This document shows, piece after piece, positions 39,088-50,892 of a DNA stretch of 64,000 bases. The stretch comes from Rhinopomastus cyanomelas (taxonomy: Eukaryota; Chordata; Aves; Bucerotiformes; Rhinopomastidae). The stretch spans positions 252,104 to 316,103 of the forward strand of contig VXBP01003489.1 in the NCBI GenBank assembly GCA_013400115.1, written 5' to 3'. Positions within the stretch are counted from its first letter, which is position 1. Each line of letters starts with the position of its first letter. The position numbers were made by a program, and so were the translations under genes. The notes below the pieces were generated by a model. It searched no databases and had not been told where the DNA came from. It was given only the letters and a program-made list of their open reading frames with translations.

Positions 39088-39274
39088 GAGAAGGACCTTC
39101 TTCCCAGTGAGAGTGACAGGGCACTGGAAGGGGCTGCCCAGAGGGGTTGTGGAGCCTCCTTCTCTGGAGATGTTTAAAACCCACTTGGATATGTTCCTAT
39201 GCGACTGGATCTAGGGGATCCTGCAGTGGCAGGGGGATCTTTCTAGGTCCCTTCCAATCCCTAATGTTCTGTGT
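39088..39274 (+). mobile_element. Young CR1 3' end, second of four
   Basis: GGACCTTCTTCCCAGTGAGA, TTCTCTGGAGATGTTTAAAA and TCCCTAATGTTCTGTG. It lacks the GGATTGGACTGGATGATC stretch between 39230 and 39242. Confidence 0.88.
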
Positions 39275-39332
39275 TTTGTGGAAAATAAGTCACAAAGCAA
39301 AACTAAGTGGCAGAGCCCAGAAGCCAGAACCC

Positions 39333-39420
39333 ATGTGACTTGGTCTAGGTGTGGCAGGTGGGCTGGACTAGACGATCTTCTGAGGTCCCTTCCAATCTCT
39401 AATGTTCTGTGAATCTGTGG
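39333..39420 (+). mobile_element. Short CR1 3' tail, third of four
   Basis: ATGTGACTTGGTCTAGGTGT, CTGGACTAGACGATCTTCTG and TCTAATGTTCTGTGAATCTG. Confidence 0.85.
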
Positions 39421-39590
39421 AAGAGGCTGCCGATGGAGGAGGTTGAGTTGCCATCCCTGGATGTGTTTAAAGGTTGGTCAAATGTTGTTCAACCGTGATG
39501 CTCACTGTGGTCTAGCAGTGAACTCAGTAGAGCTGGGTTATAGGTTGGACTTAACGAGGTCAAGGGCCTTTTCCAACCTGAGTGATTCCA
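39421..39590 (+). mobile_element. CR1 3' end, fourth of four
   Basis: GAAGAGGCTGCCGATGGAGG, TCCCTGGATGTGTTTAAAGG, GGTTGGACTTAACGAGGTCA and CCTGAGTGATTCC. It directly abuts the preceding tail. Confidence 0.75.
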
Positions 39591-41040
39591 AGCGCTTCAT
39601 GGATCGCGGTCCAAGTTTGTTTTCCAAGAAGCCAACGTTCGCAGGCAAACGCTTCCCTACACACCAGCCACTATTTGCTGTGCTCCACAGGACTATTGAA
39701 ATGCTCTCCTCCAGAGAGCAGATGCCAGATGGGTACGTAGGCTCAATTAGCACATGCTGGCAGATAGCAAGACACTTCAAAAAAAAAAGGAAAAGCAAGC
39801 AAAAGCCAAGCCTTGGCAAGCTGGAAAAGTTCCTCCATCGATTATGTCATATTGCATCGAACGGTGCCGCAGCTTTTGAAGGTTCTGTGCTCAGGAAAAG
39901 AATCAGAGAAGAGATAGGAGGATTAAAAGGACGAGCTGGAGGGGGCTCTTCAAGGTGGCAGCGGGTTCGGAGTGATGAGGAGCAGCGGGGCAGAGCGCAC
40001 GGCGCCAGCTCCCCTTGCCAAGGGTGGGCAAGGATCCTTCGTGGAGCAGCCGTTTTATTACTCACACGGCTCTGACTACCCAAACTGATCTTGAAGCGCT
40101 TTGGCATGTCCCAAGGGTCATTAGAGAAGACTTCCTCTCTGCATCAATAATGAAACGGCTCTTAACCGAAATCAAACCGGAGCGGCGCAGCAGCATTTTC
40201 AACCAGACAAATCTGAAGCAGCTCCTGTCTTATTCCCCTCCTGCCCTGGCAATTAGCAACGCGAGATCACATCAAGGTTTTTCTCTGTTAAGAAGTGATG
40301 AAGACTCTTCAAAACATCTACAACAGACAGGAAGGAGCCGCATCCCCCTCTCCACCCCAAGGATTTGATGCCATCCTCAGCGTCGAGCAGGGACTCTGCA
40401 AGCGCCGCTGAGCAAATGGCTGCTGCTTTTCCCCGTAAGGAAATGGATGGGATCGTGAGGCTCATTCTCCACTCTTCTCACAGATGAAGAAGCCACTCCA
40501 TTCCTTCCCACTAGGAAGCAGCCCTGGTCCTGTAGCTGCCACCACATCACCCGACTGGAGCGCACACCTTGCAGCGAGCACCAGCTGGACAAAGCACATG
40601 ACCCTTCGCCTCCTGGTAAACGACCATCTGTACCTGCAGACAGCTACAGACCTCTAGAGAAACCAACCCAAACCCCAAAGAACCCGTTTCCCACCCATGG
40701 GGCTTAGAAGCTCTTTTCTGCTTGTGAAATGCAGCAGGACTGTCAGTTCCTGCAGCTCCCAGTGAAGCCCCTAATGGCTGTTACTGATTTTTGAAGAATT
40801 GTGTAGGGTTTTCACTGGGATCAACCTGCCACATCCCGACCTTCCTGTGACAGACCAGCCCAGGAACTAATGAAATGTGAATTCAAAATTGACTCTGCTT
40901 TGGGAGAGGAAGGGGAGCCACCAGCTAAACTTGAAGCAGTTGATGCAGTGAGACAGGGTAGGCTCTAGATGATCTGCAACAGCTCAGGTCCTTCTATTCA
41001 TGAGAAGGGTGCCCAGCCGGGCAAGACAGGGGATTCTTCC
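39591..41040. other. Unique sequence, CpG-bearing part at 39830-40210
   Basis: Repeat-free, with CpGs around 39850-40080 (CATCGAACGGTGCCGCAGC, GGTTCGGAGTG). A 210-codon plus frame (39443-40075) begins in CR1 and is not convincing. Confidence 0.4.
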
Positions 41041-41593
41041 CCTTTGCTCTGCTCTTGCGAGGCCCCATCTCAAACACCCCATCCAGTTCTGGTGTCCCCA
41101 ACAACAGAAGGACGTGGAGCTGTTGGAGTAAGTCCAGAGGAGACCACAAGGATGATCACCAGGCTGGAGCAACTTTGCTCGGAGCACAGGCTGAGGGAGC
41201 CGGGGTTGTTTAGCCTAGGGAAGGGAAGACTCTGCAGGGACCTTAGAACTGCCTTCCAGGATCTGAAGGGAACCTCCAGGAAGGCTGGAGAGGGACTTTT
41301 CCCCAAGGGGATCCCACGATAGAACAGGGGGAAATGGTTTGGAACTGAAGGACAGGAGCTTCAGACTGGATCTGAGGAAGAAGTTCTTCAGTGCAAGGTG
41401 GAGAGACTCTGGAATTGATTTCCCAGAGAGGCTGTGGCTGCCCCATCCCTGGAGGTGTTCAAGGCCAGGTTGGATGAGACCTTGAGCAACCAAGTCTGGT
41501 TCAGAGGCATCACTGCCCCTGGCAGGGGGATGGAGTAGATGAGCTCTGAGCTCCCTTCCAACCTGAGCCAGCCTGGAATTCTGTAGCTCTGTG
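41041..41593 (+). mobile_element. CR1, long (about 550 bp) ORF2 and 3' end copy
   Basis: It starts inside ORF2 at CTGCTCTTGCGAGGCCCCAT, runs through GGAGCTGTTGGAGTAAGTCC and GCCGGGGTTGTTTAGCCTAG, and ends at TCCAACCTGAGCCAGCCTGG. Several indels break the frame. It is one of the longest single copies in the window. Confidence 0.87.
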
Positions 41594-43599
41594 AAAAAAA
41601 TCAACTACCTACTCATCCAATATTTAGTAAAAACGGACCCAGATCTGCAACAGGGAGCAACCACTGTTCTGCTTCTGGAACCACGGTGAGAACCTCTCTC
41701 AACCCTTTGATAACACCAACTCAAGGAAAAGATCAAGAAACAAATCTGAAGACTTGGAGAAACGGTCACACATGTAAAGGTAGAGATAAGAGACCTCTTC
41801 CAGCTGTGGTGAAACACAGAAGGGGAAGCAACCTTGGCTGCTCTGGAGGGAGGAAAAGAACTAACATACACGGTCATGAACAGACAGAGACTTCTTAGCT
41901 TGGCCAAGCAGGAAAACACGTTGCAGAGCACATTTCCAGCCTGTTTGCAGAAACCTGCTGCAAAGCCCGTGGCAAGAACTCCAGCCTTTGCTAACACACC
42001 GGCTGGCAGCCTGCGAGCCATCTTCTGCTGAGCTTCTGTTGCTCTCCCAAACATTTCTTGGGCCAGCAAGTCCAACCACCTGACGCTCAGCCCATCGCAT
42101 CCCTCCTCCACCGCTGTCCCTGCTGCTCCCCTCGCCTGTACGGAGAAATGGGCATAAAAGGGGGCTCAATCAGGAACAGTTGGTTATCCCAGAGTGGTGC
42201 CTTGGTCTTGACTCGCCGCCAGCTCCTTCCCTCCTCTCTACCTTGGTTTATAGGCTGCACAGATGTTTAGCTCTGGTGCCTGAACGCTTTCTCTAGTGCT
42301 TTGCTGCAGCAGCTGGTCCCCCGAGACAGGCTCTTGTCCCCCGGCTCTCCCTTCTGTTACAGGCAGAAGGACAACTAGCTGCCTTCTCACATGGGGATGC
42401 TCAAACCCTTCATCTCCCATGTTACCTACAAAAACCTTCAAAAAGGTTATTTTCCTCCTTTTTCTCTGGCTCTGTTCTAATTTTTTCCACAAGCCCACAC
42501 CTGTCCCAACCAGTAGCTGCCTCCATCTCAGAGCTGGCTGCTGGGCCAACCTCACAAGGTCCACCCATACAGAGGGAGAACCTTCAGCACGTTCTGCCGG
42601 GCTCACGCTGAGGAAAACTCTATCAGGGAGACTCAGCCTAACAGCAGCATGTTGGCTATTTCCATCAAACAAAAGCTCTGGGGAACACAGACAGGAATAA
42701 GAAGAGAAATTGTGTGGGGGCGTCTACAGGGTAGAGCAAGACGGGAGATAATTCACCTCTCCCAGTTAAGCCCAATCAGGCAGATTGTGGTATCCGAACA
42801 ACAACAACAACAAGTCTTGATGGGAGCAATTCTTTCTGTTCCCCAGGAGATATGAGCTGAGATATGAAGATGGAATGTTGATTTGATTCAAGCAGCTATC
42901 CACCTCCCACCCCCTACACTTCCATTCTGCGTTAATAATTTCTGGACAAACTGAACTTCTCTGCCAAGTTCAGCTACACTTCAGCCATATTCCAGAACGG
43001 TAACAGTTCCTTGGTTTCACTGCAATGGAACAGCTCTGTCAGAGGAGCATTTCCACGGCAGTGCTGGGGCACTGTGTTTTACACAGACCTAATTATTCCA
43101 GCTATGCATCACGGAAGCACAAACCCAACCTTCAGCAAAGTATCGGGACGTGAGACTCGCCGAATCCAGCCGATATTAAACATCAACAGGGCTCCACTAT
43201 CAGCTTTTGTCGCTGAACACTGTAATATCAGCTATTACTCTTTTATATTAAAGTTGTATCTTTGGAAGAGAATGACTTCCCCGGGCAACCAGGGCAAACG
43301 TCAACTACCTCCGATGGCTCAGTCCCACATCCATTACGGAGCAGATCGTGATCTGCTCAACGGTAACGGGGAAAACCCAAAAGCGACAAAGAAATGTGCT
43401 TTGGGAAGGATTCTTTTGCTTCTGAGGGAGGGAAAAAAGAGGCAAACACTGCACAAGGGGGAAAAGAAAATGTTTGGAATAAGGCTGTCAAGTCTTTCTC
43501 CCCGGGGGATGTGATAGTTGGGTTCTGTGGTGCTGAAGGAAGGCAGTTCTGTGCAGCGATACGGAGCGTTAGCATGAGCTGGTTAGTGGTGGTTGTGTG
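41594..43599. other. Unique sequence with a CAA microsatellite
   Basis: A short (CAA)n run lies at 42797-42812. The part 43080-43400 is repeat-free with AT-rich and CpG words and may be conserved. No gene is supported. Confidence 0.4.
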
Positions 43600-43686
43600 A
43601 CAGTAATGCCCCTGGATGTGCTCCTGTGAGACTTGGTCTAGGTGATCCTGCTCTGGACTGGATGATCTTTCAAGGTGCCTTCTGAG
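43600..43686 (+). mobile_element. Short CR1 3' tail
   Basis: CCCCTGGATGTGCTCCTGTG, ACTTGGTCTAGGTGATCCTG and CTGGATGATCTTTCAAGGTG. Confidence 0.75.
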
Positions 43687-43837
43687 AGTCCCGGCAATGC
43701 TGCGGGGAGCTGTGAAAAGTCCTACACGTGCACTTCAGGAGGGGTCCCTGCCTTCCTGTGCAGCCCAGTAGTGAACTTCTCACAGCCCAGAGAGGGAACA
43801 GCACATCCTGATTCAAGAGGACTATTAGGATGCTCCA

Positions 43838-43898
43838 CCCCTACATTGTTGTAGGTGACCTTTGGAGGTCCCCTCTAACCCTATGCTTCTGTGATTTT
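43838..43898 (+). mobile_element. Very short CR1 3' tail
   Basis: GTAGGTGACCTTTGGAGGTC, then CCCTATGCTTCTGTGATTTT. Confidence 0.5.
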
Positions 43899-44029
43899 AT
43901 CATTAACTCACACGAGGTCTGGTTCAGTTTCTTATTACATGTCCTACATGCCCAGTGCTCCAACTGGTCCAGCTCCAGAGGATATAGGAGGGAGATGCCT
44001 AAATCAGTTAATCTTCCTTCATGTCTGGC

Positions 44030-44182
44030 AAAACATCATAAGGTTGTGGCTGCTCCATTGCTGGCAGTGTCCAAGGGCGGACTGGATGGGGCTCTGGGCA
44101 ACCTGCTCTGGTGAGAGGTGTTGCTGCCCACGGCAGGGGGTTGGCACTGGGTGAGCTCCTTCCCAGCCCAAACCACTGTCTA
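44030..44182 (+). mobile_element. CR1 3' end
   Basis: CATTGCTGGCAGTGTCCAAG, GCTCTGGGCAACCTGCTCTG and GCAGGGGGTTGGCACTGGGT. This is the sense counterpart of the 47187 subfamily. Confidence 0.75.
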
Positions 44183-44943
44183 ATTATACAAGAACCCAGG
44201 TTTCCCCAGCTTTGGTTTGAAGCACTACCCAATGGGTGATGCTGCCCCAATCTCATTGCTTTTGAGGACAATATTGATGGATTATCCCCACACCTGGGAT
44301 GGGATGAGTCAGTGGGGCTCAGCAAAGCTGGTCAGCCCATCCCGAGTCTCAAGCTCTGATCTGATCAGATCTCACTGAGGAGACACATGAACTACAAATC
44401 TCACTGCATCCCCAGAAAAGTCAAGTTCTGTAACGCAGCGCTAGCATCAGCTTCAGATTAATGTTTACGTTGACGAGTAAATTGGAAGTCACGCGCCTTG
44501 CATGCGTTGCACATCCCTGCTCCCAAATATTTACAGAGCTCTAACTCCATCATTAGACTGGATCATTTGGAAACTACCAGTTTGAGGGTTTTCCTCTCTG
44601 TTCTGCCATTTAGTCTCGAAGTCAAGTAAGAAAGGAGCAGATTTGCTCTGCAACAGAAATAAGAACCCAAATAGAGAGAAACCTACTAGCACATCCACCC
44701 CCGAGTTCCTCCAGGAGACCCCATGGAACCAGCCCCAGCGCACAAGTTAATGGGAAATCAGCATCCCCAGCTCAAAGAAGGATAACAGGAGGGACTGCTG
44801 CTTGCTGCAGTGAGCACAGGACAACAAGTTTCATGACTCATCACCCCATTGCCTCTTTTTTCATTAATGAGGATTAGAACTTGAGAGATTTAGGCTCCTC
44901 CAAGCAGGTTCAGCATAAAGGTACCACAAAGGAAAAGCCCTCA
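44183..44943. other. Unique non-coding sequence
   Basis: Nothing is recognised. Confidence 0.45.
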
Positions 44944-45321
44944 TCTGAAGGAGCTCTTTAGCTTGGAAAAAAGGAGAGTGGATGATGAGCCCGTTAATGT
45001 TGATCAACATGGAAAGAGCAGGTGTCAGGAGGATGGAGCCAGGTTCTGCTCAGGGGGACCCAATGACAGGACAAGAGGTAATGGGTGTGAGCTTGAGCAG
45101 AGGAGGTTCCACATCAATGTAAAGGACCTTCTTCCCAGTGAGGGTGACAGAGCCCTGGAAGGGGCTGCCCAGGGGGGTTGAGTCTCCTTCTCTGGAGATG
45201 TTTCAAACCCACCTGGATGTGTTCCTGTGTGACTGGATCTAGGGGACCCTGCTGTGGCAGAGGGATTGGACTGGATGATCTTTCAAGCTCCCTTCCAACC
45301 CCTAATGTCCTGTGATTCTGT
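44944..45321 (+). mobile_element. Young CR1, ORF2 C-terminus and 3' end
   Basis: The plus strand reads CQEDGARFCSGG, NDRTRGNGCELEQRRFHINV and then CTTCTTCCCAGTGAGGGTGA with a one-base frame break. The tail ends CCTGTGATTCTGTGAA. Part of the KYVKGG region is rearranged near 44990. Confidence 0.9.
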
Positions 45322-47186
45322 GAAGGGAGCCCAAAGAGTTCAGATGATGGGCACACCAGGAAGAGCACCAGAAAGAACCGCTGACATTTGCTCGGGATTC
45401 TTTCCGAGCTGAACTTGTGATAGCTATTGATTTTTTGTTTTCTTCACAGCCTAAATACATTATTTAAGACAACTGAACAGTGTGTAAACCAGCTTTCCTG
45501 TGCTTTCCTAATATCGATGCCTTTTAGAGGGTTGAGACCTCAACTGAAAACCTCCAGTCCATGCATGAAGCCTAAAAGCTGCAGCTCAATCTATACAAAA
45601 GCAAAAAAATCGAGTCTTTTTCTTAATTGGCAGGGTGTTTGTGATGGTTTTGAGAAGTCGATGCTCATCATGCTCCACTTCTCCCCACAAAAAAACAACC
45701 CAACAACTTATTTTTCTTGTCCTTGTTCCCTTTTCCAAAACTTTCTTGCAGCTTCAAAAGTTTCTACCTTTTTAATTGAGTAACATCCCTCCTCCTACAG
45801 CCAAGGAAATCAATTCCTGCAGAGAAGAGAGCAAGGAAATTGGGTATAAACAGGTATCAAAGCATCTTCATGGATAAAGAGTTCACCCCAAGCCATCGTC
45901 AGGGTTTTTAGGATATTTGTGTTATCTTAGCAGGAAGAGAGATGCTTTGTTGGTAAAGATTCACCTGTGGTGAATTAGTGGTTTTACTCCAAAACAACCA
46001 TGAATATGTCAACATCAATATTCACAGCTCCTGTGTCATCTTCCCTGCCCCAAATCCTTCTGTACTTGGAATGGGTGAGGGAGAGGACAGGTCTAGATCA
46101 GAGTCAGGGCAGGGAGCTCAGCAGCTCTCCTGGGGTTCCCATCAGGGAAGGGCATGACATCCCACCTCACTCATCAGCCCTTCAAGACCCGGGACCCCCC
46201 CCAGACAGCAGGCTCCAGTGCAGTAAAACACTAAGAATTTGGATTGAAAGACAATCTCTGCCCACTGCTGTTTCCAGTCATTTTAAGAGCAGTGCTGAAA
46301 ACACCCTAAAATTCTGGAGGCTCAAGGCAAACGAGAGTTAAAGCTTCTGGTGTTTTCTGCTGCTTTGCACAGTGAGTTAATCCAGACAGGCAGCTACATA
46401 AGGGAAACTGAGGCACAGAGGCAAAAAACCTTAGGAACACCATGGGTTCAGGCTGTAGAAGAAAAAAGGGGGAGGATAAGACAAAGCAGTTCAGCTGATA
46501 GCACCGACCACAATTCCCTTCTGCCATCTCCCACTGCCTAATCCATCACCTCTCCTAACAAGAAAGTGCATTTCAGCCCCTGGCAAGGATTGACACCAGT
46601 AAAGCTTTGAGACCCCCTGTCTCACTGCCTTGTTACCTGTGGGATCACAGGCAGTGGTGGAAGGCTGATGGGAACAACCTGCTGACCCCTGCAGCAGGAT
46701 TGTCCTCACCTGGCAAGTGAAGTCACTGTTGAAAATAGGACTTTGCATTTGAGCAGACACCTCCCTGCCCCAGCACAGCCCTGAGCCTGCTCATGCCCAG
46801 CACAACCTGCCCCATCAGCTTTGCACATGAAAGAGGAGTAGAAGCTTCACATAAGGTTCCTGCTGGGATGAAACCTCACAGCTCTTCTTCACCTTCCCTC
46901 TCAAAACACAACCCCATCAAGGCCCCCTCAACACGCAGCCAAGCAAGAGATGTCTTCCAGAGCACCAGCAGAGCACTGCTGCAACCTTCACTCAGCTTTC
47001 CCCCTCAGAGCAGATGTAATAAGCTGATGGTATCAAGTTCAGTTCATATCTTTCAAGTTCTTATCAAGCTACAGAGGGTGGCACACAAATTCAATCCTAA
47101 ATTTCTCAGGAGACAACAATTAGGACTCAAAGCCACTCCAACATGCTGCAAGTGTCCACCAAAAACATTTCCAGATCTGAATAGAA
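45322..47186. other. Unique non-coding sequence
   Basis: No repeat or exon is recognised in 1.9 kb. Confidence 0.45.
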
Positions 47187-47455
47187 TGGATCATGGAATG
47201 GGTTGGGTTGGAAGACACTTTGAACATGACCCAGCCCCAACCCCCTGCCATGGGCAGCGACACCTCTCACCACAGCAAGGTGCCCACAGTCCCATCCAAC
47301 CTGCCCTTGGACACTGCCAGGGATGGAGTCACCACAACCCCCCAGGGCAACCTGTTCCAGGGCTTCAGCCCCCTCCCAGGGAGGGATTTCTGCCTCAGAT
47401 CCCATCTCACTCTCCCCTCTTGGAGCTTGAGCCCAGCCCCCTTGTCCGATACCAA
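47187..47455 (-). mobile_element. CR1 ORF2 end and 3' end
   Basis: CATGGAATGGGTTGGGTTGG, GCAAGGTGCCCACAGTCCCA, CACTGCCAGGGATGGAGTCA and CTCATCTCACTCTCC-like sequence. It explains the central part of a 256-codon plus-strand open frame here. Confidence 0.85.
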
Positions 47456-48473
47456 TCAATTAACCACCACCAGCCACAAGATACTGGAGCGACTGCATAT
47501 GGAGCTGCCAGCCCTGGTGTCCTCTTGTCAAGAGCTGCTCTTGTATTTTATTATCTTCACTAGGGCACCAGCAGATGCCTGAAAGTTTCTATCACCTTGA
47601 AGAGATCATCCATCAAAAACAAAGAGCCAACTCCACACTACAGGAATCTCCCCACACTTCAGAGGGCTGATTGCTCCACACACAAGCAGGCAAAACACAC
47701 ACTTGAAAAAAACATCTGTTTGGAAAATCCTTCCACATTTGAAAACCCACTCTACCATTAAAAGTCATTTTCATTTCTGCAGCTCCAAAGCCAACTGTGT
47801 TTTCAACCTCAAAGGGTTTAAGCAAAAAGGCCACCGCACGCTGATCTGCTGGACCAGAATGAATTTCAAGCACTACTTCAGAACTTATTTGCATTGAGAA
47901 ACACAAACCAGCACACGTTGGCATCTCAGCTGGTGGCCCTGCAGGTCTTACAAGACTAAGGTCTCTATTTTAAGAGCCACATACTCTTGGTACTTACTTT
48001 TCAGTCCAGGGAGGTGCAACCTTCTGCTACCAAGACCCACTGCAGGAGTGACTGAGACGGTGGCGACGAGAGGGCAGAGGCAGAGCAGGGAAGTGTGGGA
48101 ATTCCTTCAAGAAAAAGGAAGCTGCTCCAGATGTGGGTCCTTAAGATAACTTGAGTTTCTTAAGATAACTGGGAGTTTCCTTAAGATAACATGGAACTGA
48201 TTGCTTTCCAGTGCTATTCATGATCACTCTCAGGTGCTCTAGGAAGCACAGGACAGGCTTAAAAAGACCTCCCTGATTTTCAGGAGTCTCAGCATCTCTG
48301 TTATTTTAACCTTGAGGGTTGCACCTGAAGTGTGTCCAGCTCCTCTGAGTTTGCAGGGAGCACAGAGAACGAGACAGAGAGGCATCTTCGCTATCAGGAC
48401 CTTGCAGTGAAGAGATCAACTCACTTCCTATTATAACTTCTCTCTTCATTTTTCTTTAAATCCCTGAGTGAAA
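47456..48473. other. Unique sequence with a small triplication near 48141-48190
   Basis: CTTAAGATAAC occurs three times within 50 bases. Otherwise featureless. Confidence 0.5.
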
Positions 48474-48681
48474 ATAAATATGAGAAGGAACTTCTTCCCA
48501 GTGAGGGTGACAGAGCACTGGAACAGGCTGCCCAGGGAGGTTGTGGAGTCTCCTTCTCTGGAGATGTTTAGGACCCACCTGGATGTGTTCCTGTGTGACT
48601 GGGTCTAGGTGATCCTGCTGTGTCAGGGGGATTGGACTGGATGATCTTTCGAGGTCCCTTCCAATCCCTGATGATTCTATG
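48474..48681 (+). mobile_element. Young CR1 3' end
   Basis: ATATGAGAAGGAACTTCTTC, CTTCTCTGGAGATGTTTAGG, TGACTGGGTCTAGGTGATCC and CCCTGATGATTCTATGAG. It is near-identical to the 6607 copy over the shared part. Confidence 0.92.
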
Positions 48682-49170
48682 AGAAGTTACTCCTGGACTC
48701 TGAACGTGAAGAACCTGAGCCAGGCTGCAGGTCCTTTGCGACCTGGGCTAGTAAGAAAATGAACTGAACTATAAATCCTCCCCAAAGCGTTTTATAGATA
48801 AACTGCAAACTAATTAATACCAGAATTATTGATGCACAGCAAATATTTTGCAAAGAATTTATCTGAAACTCTTGTCACCACTTTCCGCTTTACGGCATCG
48901 ATTTATAAGTCATTGAACGAGCGGCGGGATGTCCAATAAATACTTGATGAATGTTTGCCAACCATTTATCTCCCATAATATGATAGAAATACATTGCAAA
49001 GGCTGCAAGGTTTGAGTATGTGGCTTATAAATAATTACAGCCTCTTGTACCATCAACTACAGTCTATAGAAATGTTTGTTCCTTTGCCCAGCACGAGCAG
49101 CTGGAAGCTGTAGGAGACATAACCTCTGATTAGTCACTCGTGTCTCGTCTCCAGCTCTGCTGTTGGTATC
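48682..49170. other. Possible conserved non-coding element (48770-49085)
   Basis: It is strongly AT-rich and repeat-free, with homeodomain and TALE-like words (CTAATTAATACC, TTTATAAGTCATTGAACG, CCAATAAATACTTGATG, AAATAATTACAGCC) and a CpG pair (GAGCGGCGGG). No open frame is seen. The conclusion rests on composition only. Confidence 0.35.
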
Positions 49171-49870
49171 AGAATCCCAGAGTGACTGAGGCTGGAGAAG
49201 CCCTCTGAGCTCACCCAGCCCAGATCAGGACCTAACATCACCTCAGTGGCCAGACCAGGGCACTAAGTGCCACAGCCAGGCTGGCCTTCAACACCTCCAG
49301 GGATGGGGACTCCACCACTGCCCTGGGCAGTCCAGTCCAGGCTCTGATCCCCCTTTCCATGAGGAAGGGCTTCCTGACATCCAACCTAACCCTCCCCTGG
49401 CAGCTTCAGGCTCTGCCCTCTTGTCCTGATGCTGGCTACCTGGGAGAAGAGCCTGACCCCACCTGACTGCAACCTCCCTTCAGAGAGTTGGGCAGAGGGA
49501 GAAGGTCCCCTCTGAGTCTCCTCCAGGCTGAACACCCCCAGCTCCCTCAGCCTCTCCCCATCAGCCTTTCCCTCCAGCCACTTCTCCAGCCTCACTGCTC
49601 TTCTGGACCCACTCCAGCCCCTCAATTTCTTTCCTGAAGTGGGGGACCCAGCACTGCTCCCAGTACTTGAGGGGAGGCCTCCCCAGTGTCCAGTCCAGAG
49701 GGAGAATGACATCCCTAGTCCTGCTGGCCACTCTACTGCTCATCCAAGCCAGGACACCATTGGCCTTCTGGGCCACCTGGGCACCCTACTGACTCATGTT
49801 CAGCTGGTTGTCAACCAGTACTTCCTGCTGTGCCACTCCTGAGGCTTTGGAGGGGTTCCCTGTACCCACA
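49171..49870 (-). mobile_element. CR1 (GGCCACAGCCAGGCTGG subfamily), about 700 bp
   Basis: CCAGAGTGACTGAGGCTGGA opens the 3' end. TGCCACAGCCAGGCTGGCCT, GGCAGCTTCAGGCTCTGCCC, GTACTTGAGGGGAGGCCTCC and GTTCAGCTGGTTGTCAACCA follow. It is the longest CR1 copy in the window and extends further into ORF2 than the others of its subfamily. Confidence 0.9.
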
Positions 49871-50167
49871 CACTATCTCCAGGCTCCTTCACCTGAGCTG
49901 AAGAGGAAACAAAATGCTCGTTGCCATGGCCTGGAGTGGGGTTGGCCCTGTTTTCATTTAACTAACTGCTCACTCCCAAACGTTCCATTTCCAACGCTCC
50001 TCACAGCCAACACTCTGCTCACATGCTCTTTTGGGTGTCTGCAGCCATCTGCTCTCCCTTGAGTGATCCTCAGGCAACAAGTTCTGCAGGCAAAGATCAC
50101 CTTTTCCTTGCATCTTCTACAGCAGCCAGGATCCTGGATGCTGGATCCAGGATGGGGGTCACATGTG

Positions 50168-50272
50168 GGGTAAACACAGATATCCAGCTGGAAAAGGGCA
50201 GATTTAGGTCAGACATGAAGAAAAAGTTCTTGTATATGAGGGTGGTGGATCCCTGGAACAGGTTGCCCAGAG
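50168..50272 (+). mobile_element. CR1 ORF2 fragment, plus-strand half of an inverted pair
   Basis: AGCTGGAAAAGGGCAGATTT, GGTGGTGGATCCCTGGAACA and GGTTGCCCAG. It stops where an oppositely oriented CR1 begins. Confidence 0.82.
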
Positions 50273-50400
50273 CCCCAGCCAGCCTGACCTTGAATGCCTC
50301 CAGGGATGGGGCCTCCACCACCTCTCTGGGCAGCCTGTTCCAGGGATCCCTCACCCTCAGATTCCAGAAGGTTTTCCCTGAAAACACTTTCTGTTTCTTC
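50262..50400 (-). mobile_element. CR1 ORF2 fragment, minus-strand half of an inverted pair
   Basis: GGTTGCCCAGAGCCCCAGCC, TGACCTTGAATGCCTCCAGG and CCTCTCTGGGCAGCCTGTTC. The shared GGTTGCCCAG is found in both orientations of this subfamily and forms the junction. Confidence 0.82.
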
Positions 50401-50647
50401 CCTCATCAGCCTATGATGATCCCCTTGTCCTGCTGTTCTGAGAACATGCTCTCAACCAACAAGAGTGCTTCAGAGCACTGGGGAGCCCAAAGCACTGATT
50501 GAAAGCCACGGGCTACTGTAGCCCTTGTGCCATCAGACTGATTTTGCCAGTCTTTCTCATACCCAAAACATCACTGTGGGGGTGTGCGTGTGACAGGGCT
50601 GGTTCCTCTTTATTACTTCTTTCTCCTTCGTTTACACCAGAAGTGCA

Positions 50648-50755
50648 AAGGGCAGCCGGGCTGTTTGAGGAGATGGGTTAGTGGCTGTAGGGCAGATGGT
50701 TGGATTGGATGATCTGGAAGGTCTTCTCCAAACTTGATGCTTCTGTGATTCTAAG
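50648..50755 (+). mobile_element. CR1 3' tail
   Basis: GGGCTGTTTGAGGAGATGGG, AGGGCAGATGGTTGGATTGG and ACTTGATGCTTCTGTGATTC. Confidence 0.75.
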
Positions 50756-50892
50756 TTATCAGCCAGAACAAGGCTGTAACAGTGCAAAAGGCTGAGCAGA
50801 AGATGCAGGCTCTGTCCCAGCTGAGATGAGAAATGCTAAGAGCTGGCAAAGAATTAAACAAGTAAAGCAGTAGCAGAATCAGAAATGCCTGA

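Noticed and set aside
39443..40075. 210-codon plus-strand open frame
   Set aside because: It begins inside a CR1 3' end and continues into unique DNA without any family resemblance.
46793..47563. 256-codon plus-strand open frame, the longest in the window
   Set aside because: Its second half is the antisense of a minus-strand CR1 (47187-47455). The first half has no motif, splice signal or coding bias.
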